64,000 nucleotides of DNA from Toxotes chatareus. Lineage: Eukaryota; Chordata; Actinopteri; Toxotidae. The translations under genes were made by a program, and so were the position numbers. Under the pieces are notes generated by a model. It saw only the letters and a program-made list of their open reading frames with translations. It was not told the DNA's origin and did not search any database. Shown one piece after another: positions 1-13,565 of this stretch. The stretch spans positions 13,067,170 to 13,131,169 of the forward strand of contig CM028888.1 in assembly GCA_016801885.1 (NCBI GenBank), read 5' to 3'. Within the stretch, counting starts at the first letter, position 1. Each line of letters begins with the position of its first letter.

Positions 1-1133
1 TCCTTGCAAGATGATTAATAACTCTCCAGAATAAAGGGGATAATTTGTCTTTTCCTAACGTCGGAAGAAAATTTCCCTGAACACCTCGGCTTCCTCCGAA
101 CGGTTATTGTTCAGTAACTTAAGTGTTAAAGCCCTTGTGCATTAATCTCAGTAGCGAGACATTTACTTCTCACATTAAAATAGTTTTCAGAAACTGTTTA
201 ATCAGATGTCGATGGACTGCAACTTCTAAACACAGAAACCATCTGACTCCCTAACTGTATCACCTTGTTCTGGTGCTCTAGACTGAAAGGTTAAAGGTGA
301 GTTCCTTAAAGGTCTGAACAGAAACATGGAGGAGGAAATTCGAGCTCAGTCAGGAGTTTAGCGGAAAGATCCTACAGTGCAAAGTCACTGTTACAACAAC
401 GAGACTCCTCTTTCACACTGCTAATTTGCAGTATTGGGAAAAAAAAAAAAACAGGAGCTAATCAGCAAAATGAGACAAAACAAGGATTGAAGTTAGATGA
501 GATTTGGAACACTGTCATATATAATTCAAGAGATCCTTTTAGCTCGGTGATACAGCTCTGTCAGTTGTATTCATTATTATTTTAAGCATCTATCTGTACC
601 ATTTCTCCTATCACAGCAGACTTGAACTCCACAATGAAAGGGTATCAGGCTCAGGCTGACCTTTACAGCGACCTCTACAGGAGCTATTTTCGTCTGGGCC
701 AAAATGTTGGTGTTATGCAATACCCAAAGCAATATGTCCCCCTACCCCTCCTTCTCTCTCCTCTCCTCCGCCTTTCCTCGGCCTGTATGTGCCCCTTTAT
801 GTCAGAAGAGAAAAAAACAAGCTACTAAATGGCAAAGGCTAAACACAGGCTCAGGTGGCACATTTCTATGTACTCCCAACCATGAAGCTAAATCATGAAA
901 TTTGAAGGTTTCCTTGACAGTCTGAGGTGGATGTTACTGTGACATTTGGCTTATGATTCCTCAGGTTTTTGGTTTCAGTGCCAAATCGGTGGCCTTCATG
1001 CTACTGTGGAGAGCTTTCTATAACAGTAATTACATAATAACATAAAGATATCTTTGTCACTGTTCATATTACAGCTTCTGGATGTTCATTCTGTTTGATA
1101 TTGATTATTTCTCCCTTTCCAACCAAACTGCAG
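1..1133 (+). other. pygm: pygm intron 1 (3' part), no exon seen
   Basis: This stretch precedes the first recognisable phosphorylase exon and ends in an acceptor (polypyrimidine-rich, then CAG at 1131-1133). I looked for the family's first coding exon, which carries the N-terminal regulatory segment with the phospho-serine and most of the AMP-site residues, and did not find it. Short open frames at 622-898 show no family resemblance. The first exon is therefore inferred to lie left of the window. Confidence 0.75.
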
Positions 1134-4100
1134 CGTGTGTACTACATCTCCCTTGAGTTCTACATGGGCCGCACCCTCCAAAACACCATGGTGAACCTCG
1201 CACTGGAAAACGCCTGCGATGAAGCCATGTACCAGGTAAGACAAACATGACCCATTTAATCCTCTTATTACTGTAAAACCTTTTCCAGCTCAGAATCATT
1301 GTTTCATCGGTTCATGTTGTGTTCTGCTGTCCTCTGCAGTTGGGTCTGGAAATGGAAGAGCTGGAGGACATGGAAGAAGATGCTGGTTTGGGCAATGGTG
1401 GCCTGGGCCGTCTTGCCGGTGAGAATCTTTTCGAGGTTCATACTTGAAAAATTAAAGGAATTTTTAAGACTATTGACTGACTTGAAAAATGAGAAAATAG
1501 TTTTATTTAACACCCAGTCAAAGGTTGATGTGTTTTTTTTTTCATGTGTTGTCTCTGGTTTTCAGCCTGTTTTCTGGACTCTATGGCCTCATTGGGTCTG
1601 GCTGCTTATGGTTATGGTATTCGCTATGAATTCGGTATCTTCAATCAGAAAATTGTCAATGGCTGGCAGGTAAGAAATAGTCAACTTCAATGCTTATGCT
1701 GTCTTAAAATTCCTAAGAAAATTCTTGTCTCAGTGAGAAAGAATAGCAGCTAGTTTTTCTTTTTCACCTTAAATCACCTGCTGGATGAGTTTCCTTTATA
1801 ATTATCATGACCTGATGTTCCTCATCATTTTCTGTGTCTGCTCAGAAAGTCACTCACGTAATGAGTGTTTTTCTCCCTCACTATAAATGTCTGTCATTAT
1901 CCAGGTTGAGGAGGCTGATGATTGGCTGCGCTATGGCAACCCATGGGAAAAGGCACGTCCTGAGTACATGCGCCCTGTGCATTTCTATGGCAGGACTGAG
2001 CATCACCCTGATGGCGTCAAATGGGTTGACACCCAGGTGAAAATATGATTTAAAGTACACGCACAGGGAAGATGTTTTCTGAGATGATATTATCTATTTC
2101 AAATGTCTCTGTCTGTGATTATATTGGCAGGTAGTGTTGGCTCTGCCATACGACACCCCCGTCCCTGGCTACAGAAACAACGTTGTCAACACCATGAGGC
2201 TGTGGTCTGCGAAGGCACCCTGCGAGTTTAACCTCAAAGACTGTATGTGTCCGGCAGAGATCAAATATTTTCAATCATGCAACAGCTATCAAATGAGAAG
2301 GGGGCTTGGACTAAAGGAATTTATGTAGATACATTTTTTTTTCTTACAGTCAACATTGGTGGCTACATCCAGGCTGTTTTGGACAGAAACTTGGCAGAGA
2401 ACATCTCTCGTGTGCTGTATCCCAACGACAACGTAAGAAATTGTGACTAAATTACCTTTTAATCCACCAGAGCTGCACTCATAGGATGGCCATGAGCGTC
2501 TTAACCCAGATTAGAGGAAACAGCTGAATGTTGATGGGTAAAGGCATAGGTAAAGGAGCTGTGGACTGTATGGCTTCTGTATGACCGTATAGGGCTTATC
2601 TCCGCTGAGAGATGGATTTCCATAATTTGGACCCCAGCTAGTGTCCTTTGTCTTCACCTAGTGCCACTGTGTGCTCTTTCAGCTTCCTCTGAAGCTGTCC
2701 TTTATATCTGACACAAGCTATGTGTCGACTCCCTGAAGGCTCAAGAAGGAGGATTTAGGAGATAACCATCTAGCTTGAGATATAACTCATGTCAGGTCTG
2801 GTAATTTATGTCTGCGCAAGTGAGAGCAGAAAGTGTGGTGGAGCTGATACTCCAGCTTTGTCTGAATTCAGTTTAGTCAGTTAGTGCTGAACAGCTGCTC
2901 TATCATGCCGTGTGTTTCAATGTAACAGTTAGCTGATTAATTCTTTAGTTAATCAAAATCAACATTTTGAATTCCGCCCATTAAAAATCAGAAAGGCTCC
3001 AGTCTCTCAAATGTGACTGCTTTTCATAATCTTTGATTGAATAGCTTTTTTTGTGTGTCTTAAAAATATGAAATCAAATATAAATTACTTTTCAGAGGAA
3101 GAAAAAAATCAGAGATTCTTCTAAATAAATTGATGTTTGAATTGAATTTTTAAGGATGCTCTGGTTCAAATGCTAGACACTGAATTCTTCCATAAATATA
3201 TTACATAATTATAAAGAGAGGTATACATTTACACAATTTCTGGACATGTACTACACTTGAATCAGCATACAACTGTACATTATGAACGCATGTTTGATGT
3301 TATGCTAAAATGATTAGAACTGATGATTCCATTACAGATATAGAGCTACTGTAATGTTTTTCCACATTGGGCTTGGATAATATTTTTTATCAAAATGAAA
3401 GAATTTCTGTTGTCCATGGGTGAATATCAATCGCTAAAAAGCAAAAGGTTATGTTTGGTGAAAAAAAAAAAGAATCATATTTGCCTTCAGAGCAGAACCA
3501 GACAAATATGTGTCTTTATCCTCAGTTCTTTGAAGGAAAGGAGCTCCGTCTGAAGCAGGAATACTTTGTGGTGTCTGCCACCCTGCAAGACATCATCCGC
3601 CGTTTCAAGGTCTCTAAGTTTGGCTCCAGGGAGGTTGTTCGCACAGACTTCAGCAAACTGCCTGACAAGGTGAAGTGAAAAACTCAACAAAATAGTTTCT
3701 GTCAAAAATGAAAAGACTTCCCCCTGATGTTCTCTCTGTGGCTTCTTTAAATTGCCTCTGACAGTGTGCAGAACAGGTTGTGGGTGGGTTTTTATTGTAT
3801 CTTATGACAATATCTGAAATGAACAGTATCTACAAAGCACTTTAGGGTGCATGCTAATTCTGTATTGACATTTAATAATGTTCTGTACATTCAGGTTGCC
3901 ATCCAGCTGAATGACACTCACCCAGCCATGGCTATTCCTGAGCTGATGAGAGTTCTGGTTGATGAAGAGAAGCTTCCATGGGAAAATGTGAGAAACAGAA
4001 ACCCTGACACTGAATTTTTCACAGCTTTCAAAGTTTCTTTTCTTTTTTAAATCTAGAACATACAAATTTTAGGATTTAAAACTATGACACTTTCCTTGCA

Positions 4101-6827
4101 TGGCTTCATGATGCTTCCATTGGGTGATCATTATTTTAGTGTAGTCAAACTATTTAAGACCACAAACAGAAGTGAATTTTTACAAAATTTCTCAGGTAAA
4201 TAACTTTAATTATACCTATTTTTATGTATTTAAATGCATTTTCTACTGGTGTCCAGGCCTGGGATATCTGTGTGCGCACCTGTGCCTACACCAATCACAC
4301 CGTCCTTCCTGAAGCTCTGGAGCGCTGGCCAGTCGACCTGTTTGCTCATCTGCTACCCCGTCACCTGGAAATTGTCTATGAGATCAACCGCCGCCACCTG
4401 GAGGTTAGTACTGCACATTGCAGCAGGTTACACCCTCCATGACGTACTGACTGTAATATGTCCTTATGGCACCTCCTCACTATACATAGCATAAGAAGCA
4501 CACACTGTCATTGTTCTCTGTGGTTATGTGCTAATATAGTAATCAGTTCTTGCTACAGAGAACAATGTCTCTCTGCACTTTCATCTGCCTGGCTGAGAAC
4601 AAGGTACACAATATCAGAGCTTGGTGCAATCAGTGAGTTTGGGTGAGGATTAAATTCAAAGAGGGACCCTCACTTTGTAAACATTAAAAATGATATGAAA
4701 GTAAAAACATATGAGGCCAGAAAAACAGAAAAAAGAGGCAGTATAATTAGAATTTAAATAAGTGATCCGTGGTTGTGAATGGGTATTTTTTTAGATTGTC
4801 ACCATGGAAAGAGAAATCTACTCAGAAATGCCTATTAAAATGCAAAGAATAACTTTAAAGACTGGCATGATCACCTCAATACTGCACTGTTAATGTCAAT
4901 GAACAAACTGGTGTTTATTGACTTTTAATCAGAACATCTGTCAGAATGAAGTTACATGGACTGCCACGCTGCTGCTGAATGGAGAAAGAGAAATATTTCT
5001 GACATTAAGTGGTGGAAAGTTTTCATGAGCTCAACCAGACCTGCACAAGAATACACTGACTTTAATTTATCTACTTACACACTAATGGAAATTGTCCTTT
5101 TTCTTTTTAAATTTCATTTATTTAATTATTTTAGAATAGCTCTGATGAGCTACTTCAACATGTAGGAAGGTAGAAATCTATGATTGAGAAAGCAAAATAA
5201 AAATCACAACCTATTAGTTCATTTTATGTCTCGTGTTCTTTTTAATTTCACAGAGAGTTGCTGCTAAGTATCCTGGTGACAACGATCGTCTGTGCCGTAT
5301 GTCTCTCATCGAGGAGGGTGGACAGAAGAGGATCAACATGGCCCATTTGTGCATTGTGGGTTCCCATGCTGTCAACGGCGTGGCCCAGATTCACTCTGAC
5401 ATCCTCAAAGCTACCGTGTATGTCCTCAAAATAAACGCTAATTTGCCTGTAATACTCTATAGTGGCAAATCATTATTAATACCAGAAATACAGTGTGTGT
5501 GTGTGTAGTATGTGTGGTGGTATCTATTTCATAAGTCCCCAGCCTCCATGGTTTCATGTACTGCTGCATCATCTGTGTGTTCTGATGTATGTGACACTTC
5601 TCTCTGCCTGCAGTTTCAAGGACTTCTATGAAATGGAGCCACATAAGTTCCAAAACAAGACCAATGGCATCACTCCTCGCCGCTGGCTGGTTATGTGCAA
5701 CCCCGGGCTGGCTGAGGTCATTGCAGAGGTTAGTTGTGCTTTAAACAACACGAATAACACGAAACTCATATTTTAGTTATACCTCACATATCTTCTATTC
5801 GCTTTCTCATCACTTTTGTTGACCAGAGAATCGGTGAGGACTTCATTCGTGACCTCGACCAGCTGCAGGGTCTCCGCAAGTACGTCAATGATGAGGCTTT
5901 CATTCGTGATGTTGCCAAAGTGAAGCAGGTGAAATATTTCTCTCAAGTGTGCAGTTAATGTGTCAGTTTGGAATTAACACCATTATGCTTAATTAAGAGA
6001 AGTACATGCTTGGGAATATACATATATGTACTGCTCAGCAGCAAAAAGCCCTGGCGAAAAATGGCACATAATCCATATTAAGCTGTCTGAGGCCATTAGA
6101 GTTATTATCCACAGTTTGTTCTTGGATATAAACACATGGGCTCTTTTCAAGGAGCCAATCTGCAGAGCTGTTTGTTCCTCTGTGATCAGTTGTCAAAGCC
6201 TCCATTTAAAGTTTTTACTGCAACCTCTGCACCAGTGTGGCCAGAATACATGAAAGTCTCGGAGTGTGTTTCCTTTTTACACTTTTTCTGTCATATTTCA
6301 CTGTGCATTTATAGAAATCTTCTGCTAAAATTCTGAATACGCATCTATGTACAGCACAAGCTGAAGCAGAATTTATTGCATTTACTCTAACAGTCAATTT
6401 TTCGGTCATGCAGGAAAACAAGTTGAAGTTCTCTGTGCACTTGGAGGAGCACTACAAGGTGAAGATCAATCCCAACTCCATGTTCGACATTCAAGTCAAG
6501 AGAATCCACGAGTACAAGAGACAGCTGCTCAACTGCCTGCACATCATCACCTACTATAACCGTAAGCACACGTTTACAATCCTCTGCTCAAAGTCATCTT
6601 TTCAAATTCAATTCAAGTTATTTAAACAATTTCAAGGTATTTTCACTCACAAGCACACAGACACACAGACAGACAGACAGACACACACACACACACACAC
6701 ACACACTTTAGTCCTTTAATCTATCAATATCTCTGCCAGGCATCAAGAAGGAGCCCAACAAGCAGTGGACTCCAAGAACTGTCATGATTGGAGGCAAGGT
6801 TTGTATTTCAATGGCATGCAACCCCGG

Positions 6828-6862
<35 letters not shown>

Positions 6863-8646
6863 CACATTCAAACAAACATATTAATCTAAAATGAGTTCTC
6901 TAACTGTCCATTTCTTTCAGGCTGCTCCTGGATACCACACGGCTAAGATGATTATCCGTCTGATCACAGCTATTGGTGAGTTGGTCAACAACGATCCTGT
7001 GATCGGAGATCGCCTGAAAGTCATCTTTTTGGAGAACTACAGAGTCACACTGGCAGAAAAAGGTAGTTGTTAAATCGTTGCCATTTTCTGAAGTTTATTT
7101 TCTCTCTGTTCTCATGCTCATCATCCTGTTCATTCCCTCCTCTGCAGATGTCCCCAGTCAGGACTTTTTTTCCTGCACAGCATAAAACACAAAATGCTTA
7201 TTAAAGTCACCAACCCTCTACTTCTGTCACCTTCCAGCCATCCCCGCAGCTGACCTGTCAGAGCAGATCTCCACAGCTGGCACTGAGGCCTCTGGCACTG
7301 GCAACATGAAGTTCATGTTGAATGGTGCTCTAACTATTGGTACCATGGATGGAGCCAATGTTGAGATGGCAGAGGAGGCCGGCGAGGAGAACCTTTTCAT
7401 CTTTGGCATGAGAGTGGACGACGTTGATGCACTTGACAAGAGAGGGTAAGGACGGTCTACCTCAGACATATTTTTCTCTGTAGCCAAGAAAATCAGTTCA
7501 CCCTGGGATATCACCTCTTCACCACACAGCTTTGAATTAAGGTGGTACTGAGCTGCAAATCCCAAAAATGATTGGATCATGACATAATCCCACAGGGGCA
7601 AATCACTATAGTATGTAATGTTTTTGTATGTAAGAACACAGTGTGTCACCTGCTGTCAGATCCATTTAGGGAAATACATATACGATTCTCAAGCTGTCAA
7701 GACTTATGGCTGTCAGTGATGTGAGCTCCATTCAGTCTGACAATCCACCAGCACTGCAGCCCCTCACAGGTTTTGGTACTGATCTTTTTCTTGCACTCCA
7801 CCTGTCAGTGCTTCCAGACTCAACAGAGTTTTGTCCACACAAGCTGAGGTTTTCTACACTAAAAGGTGTGGCCTTGGGGAACCTGCTGGTACCTCTGCCT
7901 AGGTTCTGACAACTGCTCCTTTATGAATGGGCTGATTTCTACAGCAACAAGCTTGTGCTTCGGTTTTTCTGAATGTGTTTATTATTTATTTTTGGTCCTG
8001 CTTAGATACCACGCTGAAGAGTACTACAACCGCCTGCCTGAGCTGAAACAGGCTATTGACCAGATTGCTGGAGGCTTCTTTAGCCCAAAGCAACCTGACC
8101 TGTTTAAAGAAATTGTCAACATGCTGATGCATCATGACAGGTAAAGGCACATCTAACATTAGCAGCCTGAGGCACGCACATGCACGCATACATACAAATA
8201 AGAATGCGTATAAACTTGCATGCTGGTACAAAAAAAAAAAAAAAAAAAATTCATTCAGTGCTACAGACACATAAATATACACACACACACGTAAGTTTTG
8301 CATCAATTAATTGCATTTTTTTCCGCAAAGATTTAAGGTTTTTGCTGACTATGAGGACTACATTAAATGCCAGGAGAAAGTCAATGCTCTTTACAAGGTA
8401 TGTTCATTAATAAAGAATGGTTCAGAAAGGTGTTTGTGTGCATAACACTAATCTTATCAACCTCTCATCAATCATCAATTTTCATTCTCACATCAGAACC
8501 CCAAGGAATGGACCAAGAAGGTGATCTACAACATTGCCGGATGTGGCAAGTTCTCCAGTGATCGTACCATTGCCCAGTATGCTCGTGAGATCTGGGGCAT
8601 GCAGCCCACGCTCGAGAAACTCCCTGCCCCTGATGACAAGCATTAA
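1134..8646 (+). CDS. pygm: Glycogen phosphorylase, muscle type (5'-partial, 19 exons)
   Basis: Releases glucose-1-phosphate from glycogen by phosphorolysis in the cytosol, using pyridoxal phosphate (PLP). Exons: 1134-1235, 1340-1418, 1566-1669, 1905-2036, 2131-2242, 2350-2432, 3526-3669, 3895-3987, 4257-4403, 5254-5417, 5614-5728, 5827-5928, 6414-6561, 6740-6798, 6921-7062, 7238-7445, 8006-8140, 8331-8397, 8497-8646 (stop TAA). All joins are GT-AG with matching phase and give 761 codons; an 81-codon first exon would restore the family's 842 residues. Visible landmarks: the tower helix and 280s loop (NPNDNFFEGKELR-like, across exons ending 2432 and starting 3526), AMP-site arginines in DIIRRFK, the catalytic HTVLPEALE histidine, VKRIHEYKRQ (active-site Lys, Arg, Tyr, Lys), and SGTGNMKF with the PLP lysine. 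The C-terminus LPAPDDKH resembles PYGM rather than the longer brain and liver tails. Which teleost paralogue (pygma or pygmb) was not resolved. The Ser14/15 switch is in the missing exon, so phosphorylation control cannot be read here. Confidence 0.97.
2931..3045. repeat. Degenerate copy of a teleost hAT-MITE-like repeat
   Basis: Within the long pygm intron 2433-3525, this segment contains gattaattctttagttaatc followed by a ccagtctctcaaatgtgactgctttt-type core. That is the order seen in a very common fish repeat with AATCGATTAATCG-type ends, as recalled. It is heavily decayed and the ends are not clear. A more complete relative is at 39,949-40,138. Confidence 0.4.
6661..6706. repeat. CA/CAGA microsatellite in a pygm intron
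   Basis: ACAGACAGACAG-type repeats pass into a pure CA run, in the intron between the exons ending at 6561 and starting at 6740. The run lies about 33 bp upstream of the acceptor. Confidence 0.9.
6832..6858. repeat. Poly(A) tract in a pygm intron
   Basis: A run of 27 A residues between the exons ending at 6798 and starting at 6921. It may be the tail of a lost retro-insert, but no attached element is visible. Confidence 0.9.
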
Positions 8647-9025
8647 ACCGTCCACATGACAGCCAACACCCCAACTTTCCCCACTTGTATCACAACATTT
8701 TTTTTTCTTTGCTGGTAAAAGCCTCCACAAACCTGCATCCACACGCACTAGCATCAAATGGTCTCTGTATTATTACGTTGTGTCATACACAAACTCCTGG
8801 ACTGGCTAAGTTTACATTTTTCACACCTGCACATTCACAATATCCACATACAGACTGGTGTAATAAAATCATTGTAGTTATTATCAGGGATTCAGAAATT
8901 GCTATTTAGCTGCTGTGAAGTGGATAATAGAGCTTTGTGGTGGGTTTTGTGAAGTTACTGGTGATAATGTTTTTATTTTAAAAAAAGAAAAAAAATCTTA
9001 TATATTTCCACTCTGACCCATTCTG

Positions 9026-9031
9026 AATAAA
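9026..9031 (+). terminator. pygm: pygm polyadenylation signal (AATAAA)
   Basis: Canonical AATAAA about 380 nt after the stop codon, followed by a GT/T-rich stretch at 9056-9080 that suits a downstream element. An earlier AATAAA at 8862-8867 is an alternative site and would give a 3' UTR of about 240 nt. Confidence 0.7.
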
Positions 9032-9054
9032 ATTTGTCTTAAATACCACAGCAG

Positions 9055-11345
9055 CCTGGGTGACTTTTTTCTTCTGTTTGCAATTTCAGGGAAAGCAAAG
9101 TACTTTCAAGATCACTTATCAAAGTATTGTAAAGTACAGAATAAATATGCACATAATTCATTTTGTTCATTGGGTAATAAGTGCATTTTGAAGCATCACA
9201 TTCAAGCAATAGCAATTTGAATTATAATCTATAACCAATGTATTTTGATATTCAAAATAGCACATCTGACATTAATGAATGATTATGTCAGTGTTTTGCA
9301 AACAAATCCAAAAAGGACAGTAAGGACTTGACAATGGGTGATATTTACCTTCAGCTGGGGTCCTAACTCCATAGTGTGTAGACAGTGAACTTCAGGACTG
9401 TGACTCTGTAGAGGATAAGAGTTGAAAATCAGATCTGAGAAATGGTACATCAGCTGTAAAACAAGAATTACAACTCAACACAGTCATATGTTGTGCCAAT
9501 AGTTACTACTATTAACACAACATATGATAGTTTAATAATGTTCCTCATTTGTCTTATACCACATATAAAACACACACACATAAAGGCAATGTCTGGTTGA
9601 AAGGCAGGTTGATCAGCACCAGCTAATGATGACGTCAGCAGTTGGGTGGAAAAACAAAGACAACATGTCAAAAGTGTCACTGGATACTTGTGAATAACAG
9701 AATACACTCAATCTCACAAATTTTCCACAAAGCCTAAAAGTCTCCTCTGTAATTTGAGGAAACAGTGACGTCAGAGCAAATAAGCACATCTATGTGTTTT
9801 GTGCTGAAGTCTGATGTGTGGGTTAAAGTTGAGAATGGAAGGGGAGGGGTTTTGAAAGCACTTACTTTATTACAAGCTAAAGAAAGAGAAGAACCCATTA
9901 CTGCTGTCGCCATCTTATTAACACTGCCTCTCTTTTCTGATAGAGAACTGTAAAGGTGAAAGCGAATATTTGTAATTACCCTAAAAGCAAGTGAAATATG
10001 CAACCTGTCAATTTTATTTATCATCATATTCAATGACGCCATCTTGGCAATAACATGTGAGACTGTACTGCTGAAAATAGTCAGTCACTGAATATATATG
10101 GACTTTGTTAGATTTTTTTGACCAAATTTTGAAGCCTGCAGGAAATGACAGCTGAGCATGTCTCTGTCACTGTAAAAACATGGACGTTGTCCAAGTAAAC
10201 AAATAGAGAATAGGCCAGGCAATTTCAAGATTAACCTTATGTTTCCAAATAACAGCCAGTTCTGCTGTAAATATGTGAAATTCAAAAGGAGGCAACTCTG
10301 TTTGAGTTTACTCCACACAGAGGACAGCAGTGACCAAGCTGCAGGCTGCCTAAGCTAAGTTTGAAGTCAATATTCATTCAACATCTGTCTAAAGCGCAGA
10401 TAAAGCTTTACCTAAGAATAGGTTTACACAAGTCTAAGGATTTGCCTATACAGATGCTGACATCGTGTCTCTCGTATCTGAAGTCATATCAGCTGAGAAA
10501 ATGCTGAGTTTTGGCCCATTAAGATCCAAGATTTTTTTTAGAGGATAACAAATGTCTGATAGGTACCAAGAAGTGGGAAGCTTTAAATAAAGTAAATAAT
10601 GGGACAGTGTGGAGCAGAGTTAAGTGGGACAGCACAAACAAAAACACGAGAGGAGGATAAGATTGTCTGATAAGCCAATGACCCCGCAGTCCCCCAGATA
10701 ACAACACCAGCATGAGACCCAGCTCAGCAGCAGACAGGACTTTGGTACTGTGTCAGTGAGGGCAGCACTCTTCTACACTGTACAGGTGATGGGATGCAGC
10801 CAGAGGCAGTGAGGTAAGTGTTATTATGGGCTGTTCCTGAGAACACTCCAGTGTTTTGTTGAGTACAGTAGATCCTCTCTGAAACTTTATTCCAAAGCAA
10901 AGAATCACAATATCACCTTTTAAAAAAAAGAAGTAACTTTCTAAAAATGATCTTGTGTACCGTGTGCCGCTTTTTTTTTGCTTGCACACATATTTATCCA
11001 GGTGATCATGATGTCTGTTCATTAACGCTCCATTGGGGCCAACATGTTAGCTCAAACAACCTCTAGTAGGACAGTTCCATAATACATTTATGGAATATAA
11101 TTTACTGTCCATGGTTTGAATTTGTCATAAACTTTTGTCTGCCTGATAGATCCTGAAATCTTGCCAGAGACCAAGTGATTAAAGTCAGAAAAAAAAAAGC
11201 TTTTTTGAATTGCCTGTTGGAGGAGCTGTTGATGCCAGAATGAGGAAAGAAACCAACCAAAAGGATCTTGTGGGACATACTGTAGGTTTCTGTTTGCTAT
11301 GCAGGACTCACAGCCCTCCACACAGAAACATACAACACATATATA
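9055..11345. other. Intergenic DNA downstream of pygm, nothing recognised
   Basis: AT-rich non-coding DNA. The longest open frames (9734-10042 and 10753-11022 on minus) have no start context, splice partners or family resemblance that I can see. Confidence 0.6.
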
Positions 11346-12192
11346 CAATGGAGTCCAAAAGTCAGAGACCACTTACCCATTTACTAGAATGGGAAAGCTC
11401 AGAAAGGTCAAACTCTTGTTACACGTATGAACAAACTGCTCTGTTATAATTACCTCCAGTAATAGAGATCCAGATAGACTTGGGATCTGGGAGGGTTGGT
11501 CCATCATAAAAAGCACTGTCAACAACAATGGCAGGTATAGAGCATATAAAGTCCATTGTATTTAACCATGTTTTAAAGCTTTAGTCTCTGAAACATGTCT
11601 TCAGTTCAAAGTCACGTTCACGAGTAATTCTCAGAAAGTCAGGAAAAGTCATGAACAATTGCCTTAAGCTTATGTTTTTAAGCTGTTAAAGTAGTAGGCG
11701 TGGTTTCTCCAAGACTGAAAACAGAACATTACTCATTTGGCTTAACATTAGTTAACTTTAGTTCGTTCAGTCACAGATACACTTAGGTCAAGGAATGGAC
11801 CATTCATAGCAAATTTTTAGGTTTGCCATAAAATGATTTGCTTTTTGAAGGACCTCCCAAAGAACCTAAGCAGCAATAAGGATTCTGCAGTGAGAGCCAA
11901 TTAATATATATCATGATTAATATATGAAATACTACATAAGGAAGAGATTGGGCTTGTGGAGGGAGCTGCAACAGTAAATGGCATTGACAATGGGGTATAA
12001 GAAGAGAAACAGTGAGAAGTGGTAGGATTACATGAACTGGCTGATGCCAGTCAGCCAGTTCAGTGCTCTGCCTGAATCATCAATATGCTTGATCAAATAA
12101 AACTTGTACTGAAGTAAATCACTACAAATACCCATTCTGGATACATCTGAAAACAGTTCTCGGTATTGTACTCAGACCTTTGGACCCCACTG
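11346..12192. mobile_element. Decayed Tc1/mariner-like non-autonomous element
   Basis: The left end reads CAATGGAGTCCAAAAGTCAG, preceded by TA at 11344-11345. The right end, ACTCAGACCTTTGGACCCCACTG at 12170-12192, is its inverted complement with about four mismatches over 22 bp. Ends of the type cagtggagtccaaaagtctgag are known to me from teleost Tc1-like elements. No transposase frame survives inside, so this is a non-autonomous or internally deleted relic. The right flank has CTA rather than an immediate TA, so the target duplication is imperfect. Confidence 0.55.
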
Positions 12193-13565
12193 CTACCTGA
12201 TCCGATTTTTTTAAACATTTTTCTTGGCGTTCCTCTGTGACAAAAGGTCAAAGTGTTATGTATTCACTTGTATTTGTTCGTAACTATTAACAGAGCCAGA
12301 GGAACAAAGTAAGAGTACGTATGTAATGTGTCACTCTTGTCAACATGATTGCAGCGTTTAACTGAGGGTTTAGTGGTGTAATAAATTGTAAGATAACTTT
12401 TCTTCAGGGCCTGTTGCTGACTTGAACAAGTTTAAAGTTCAAACTCGCATCAAATATGTGACAGCTTTAGATAACTGCAGAAGCATAAGAAACCATCATT
12501 TTTAGTTGTTTAAATGGTATTTTCCCATGATGTAGATTCTTTGTGACCCTTTAAATGGTTTCTCAAAAGAATGTCTCGCTGTGTTGTCATGGAGACTTAC
12601 AGTGGTTTATATCGCACCAAACAAGTTTTCAGTGCACAGGTGTATCTTGATGAACAAGGTACAGTCATCTATTATCATAAAAATGTTTCAAATGTTAAGG
12701 GTTGAAGGTGAGTTGTTACATTGAGCCCATGTTTTCAAGGAAAATGCACTTCATGTCTTTAAAAATATTCTTAACACTCAATGACTTCTTAACACGCAGG
12801 CTCAGGTTCAAAGCCCCAATGTGGGGGGGACCCCAAAGAGGAGAGATAGAAGTAACAGGTCCCTCTTCAAATTTAAAATGAAGTGGCTGCTTGGGTTTCT
12901 AGCTAAAACATTTTTCTTAATAGCTATAAAACTGAGACTAATCTCCAAAACTGTTGATCTTAGAATGAAGACATAACCTTTTGACCTGGAACTACATTTC
13001 TCCGAAGATACAGAGATTCTAATTGATCAGAATATTTAAATAAGGACTTTATTGCCTCTGGCTCCTCGTTTAACCAGAAAATCTTGCTGTCTTCAGACAT
13101 GTCCAGTGTCTTTATGAGTGTATTTTTGATGGTTAGCACTTTCTGTACAGACCACTCCAAAAAAAACAAAAAAAAAACAAAACCTTGTTTACTATTTATA
13201 TTAATCTGGGTCAAAAAATTCCAAAAATTTTTAATATTTATGAGAGTGATACTGTCACTTACTGCTGTGGTGCCACCCTTGCTCAGTCACTTGAGTATTT
13301 GCAGTCTGCCTTTGATATTGTAGAGTCATAGCTGTGTGATCTGAAATGTGTGTTAAATGCTACAAAAAACTAAAGTGATATTTTTTCATTAACTTCTCTC
13401 CCTAACACTGAACACCTGGAAGGTACTCAGATCAAATTAGTCCCACAACACAAGTATTTCAGTATTTTAAATGGCCATTGTTGAATTTTTAAGCCTCATA
13501 TTTTAAGACTTAGTAAACTGAAGCTTAAGCTAGGCTTCATTTTAGAAATAAATCCTGCTTCTACG
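12193..13565. other. Intergenic DNA, nothing recognised
   Basis: AT-rich non-coding sequence with several short A/T runs. The open frames at 12,960-13,323 occur on both strands of one low-complexity segment and look fortuitous. Confidence 0.6.

Noticed and set aside
7148..7180. Acceptor-like tctgcag followed by ATG in a pygm intron
   Set aside because: The following sequence does not match the family and has no matching donor. The exon at 7238 restores the conserved frame.
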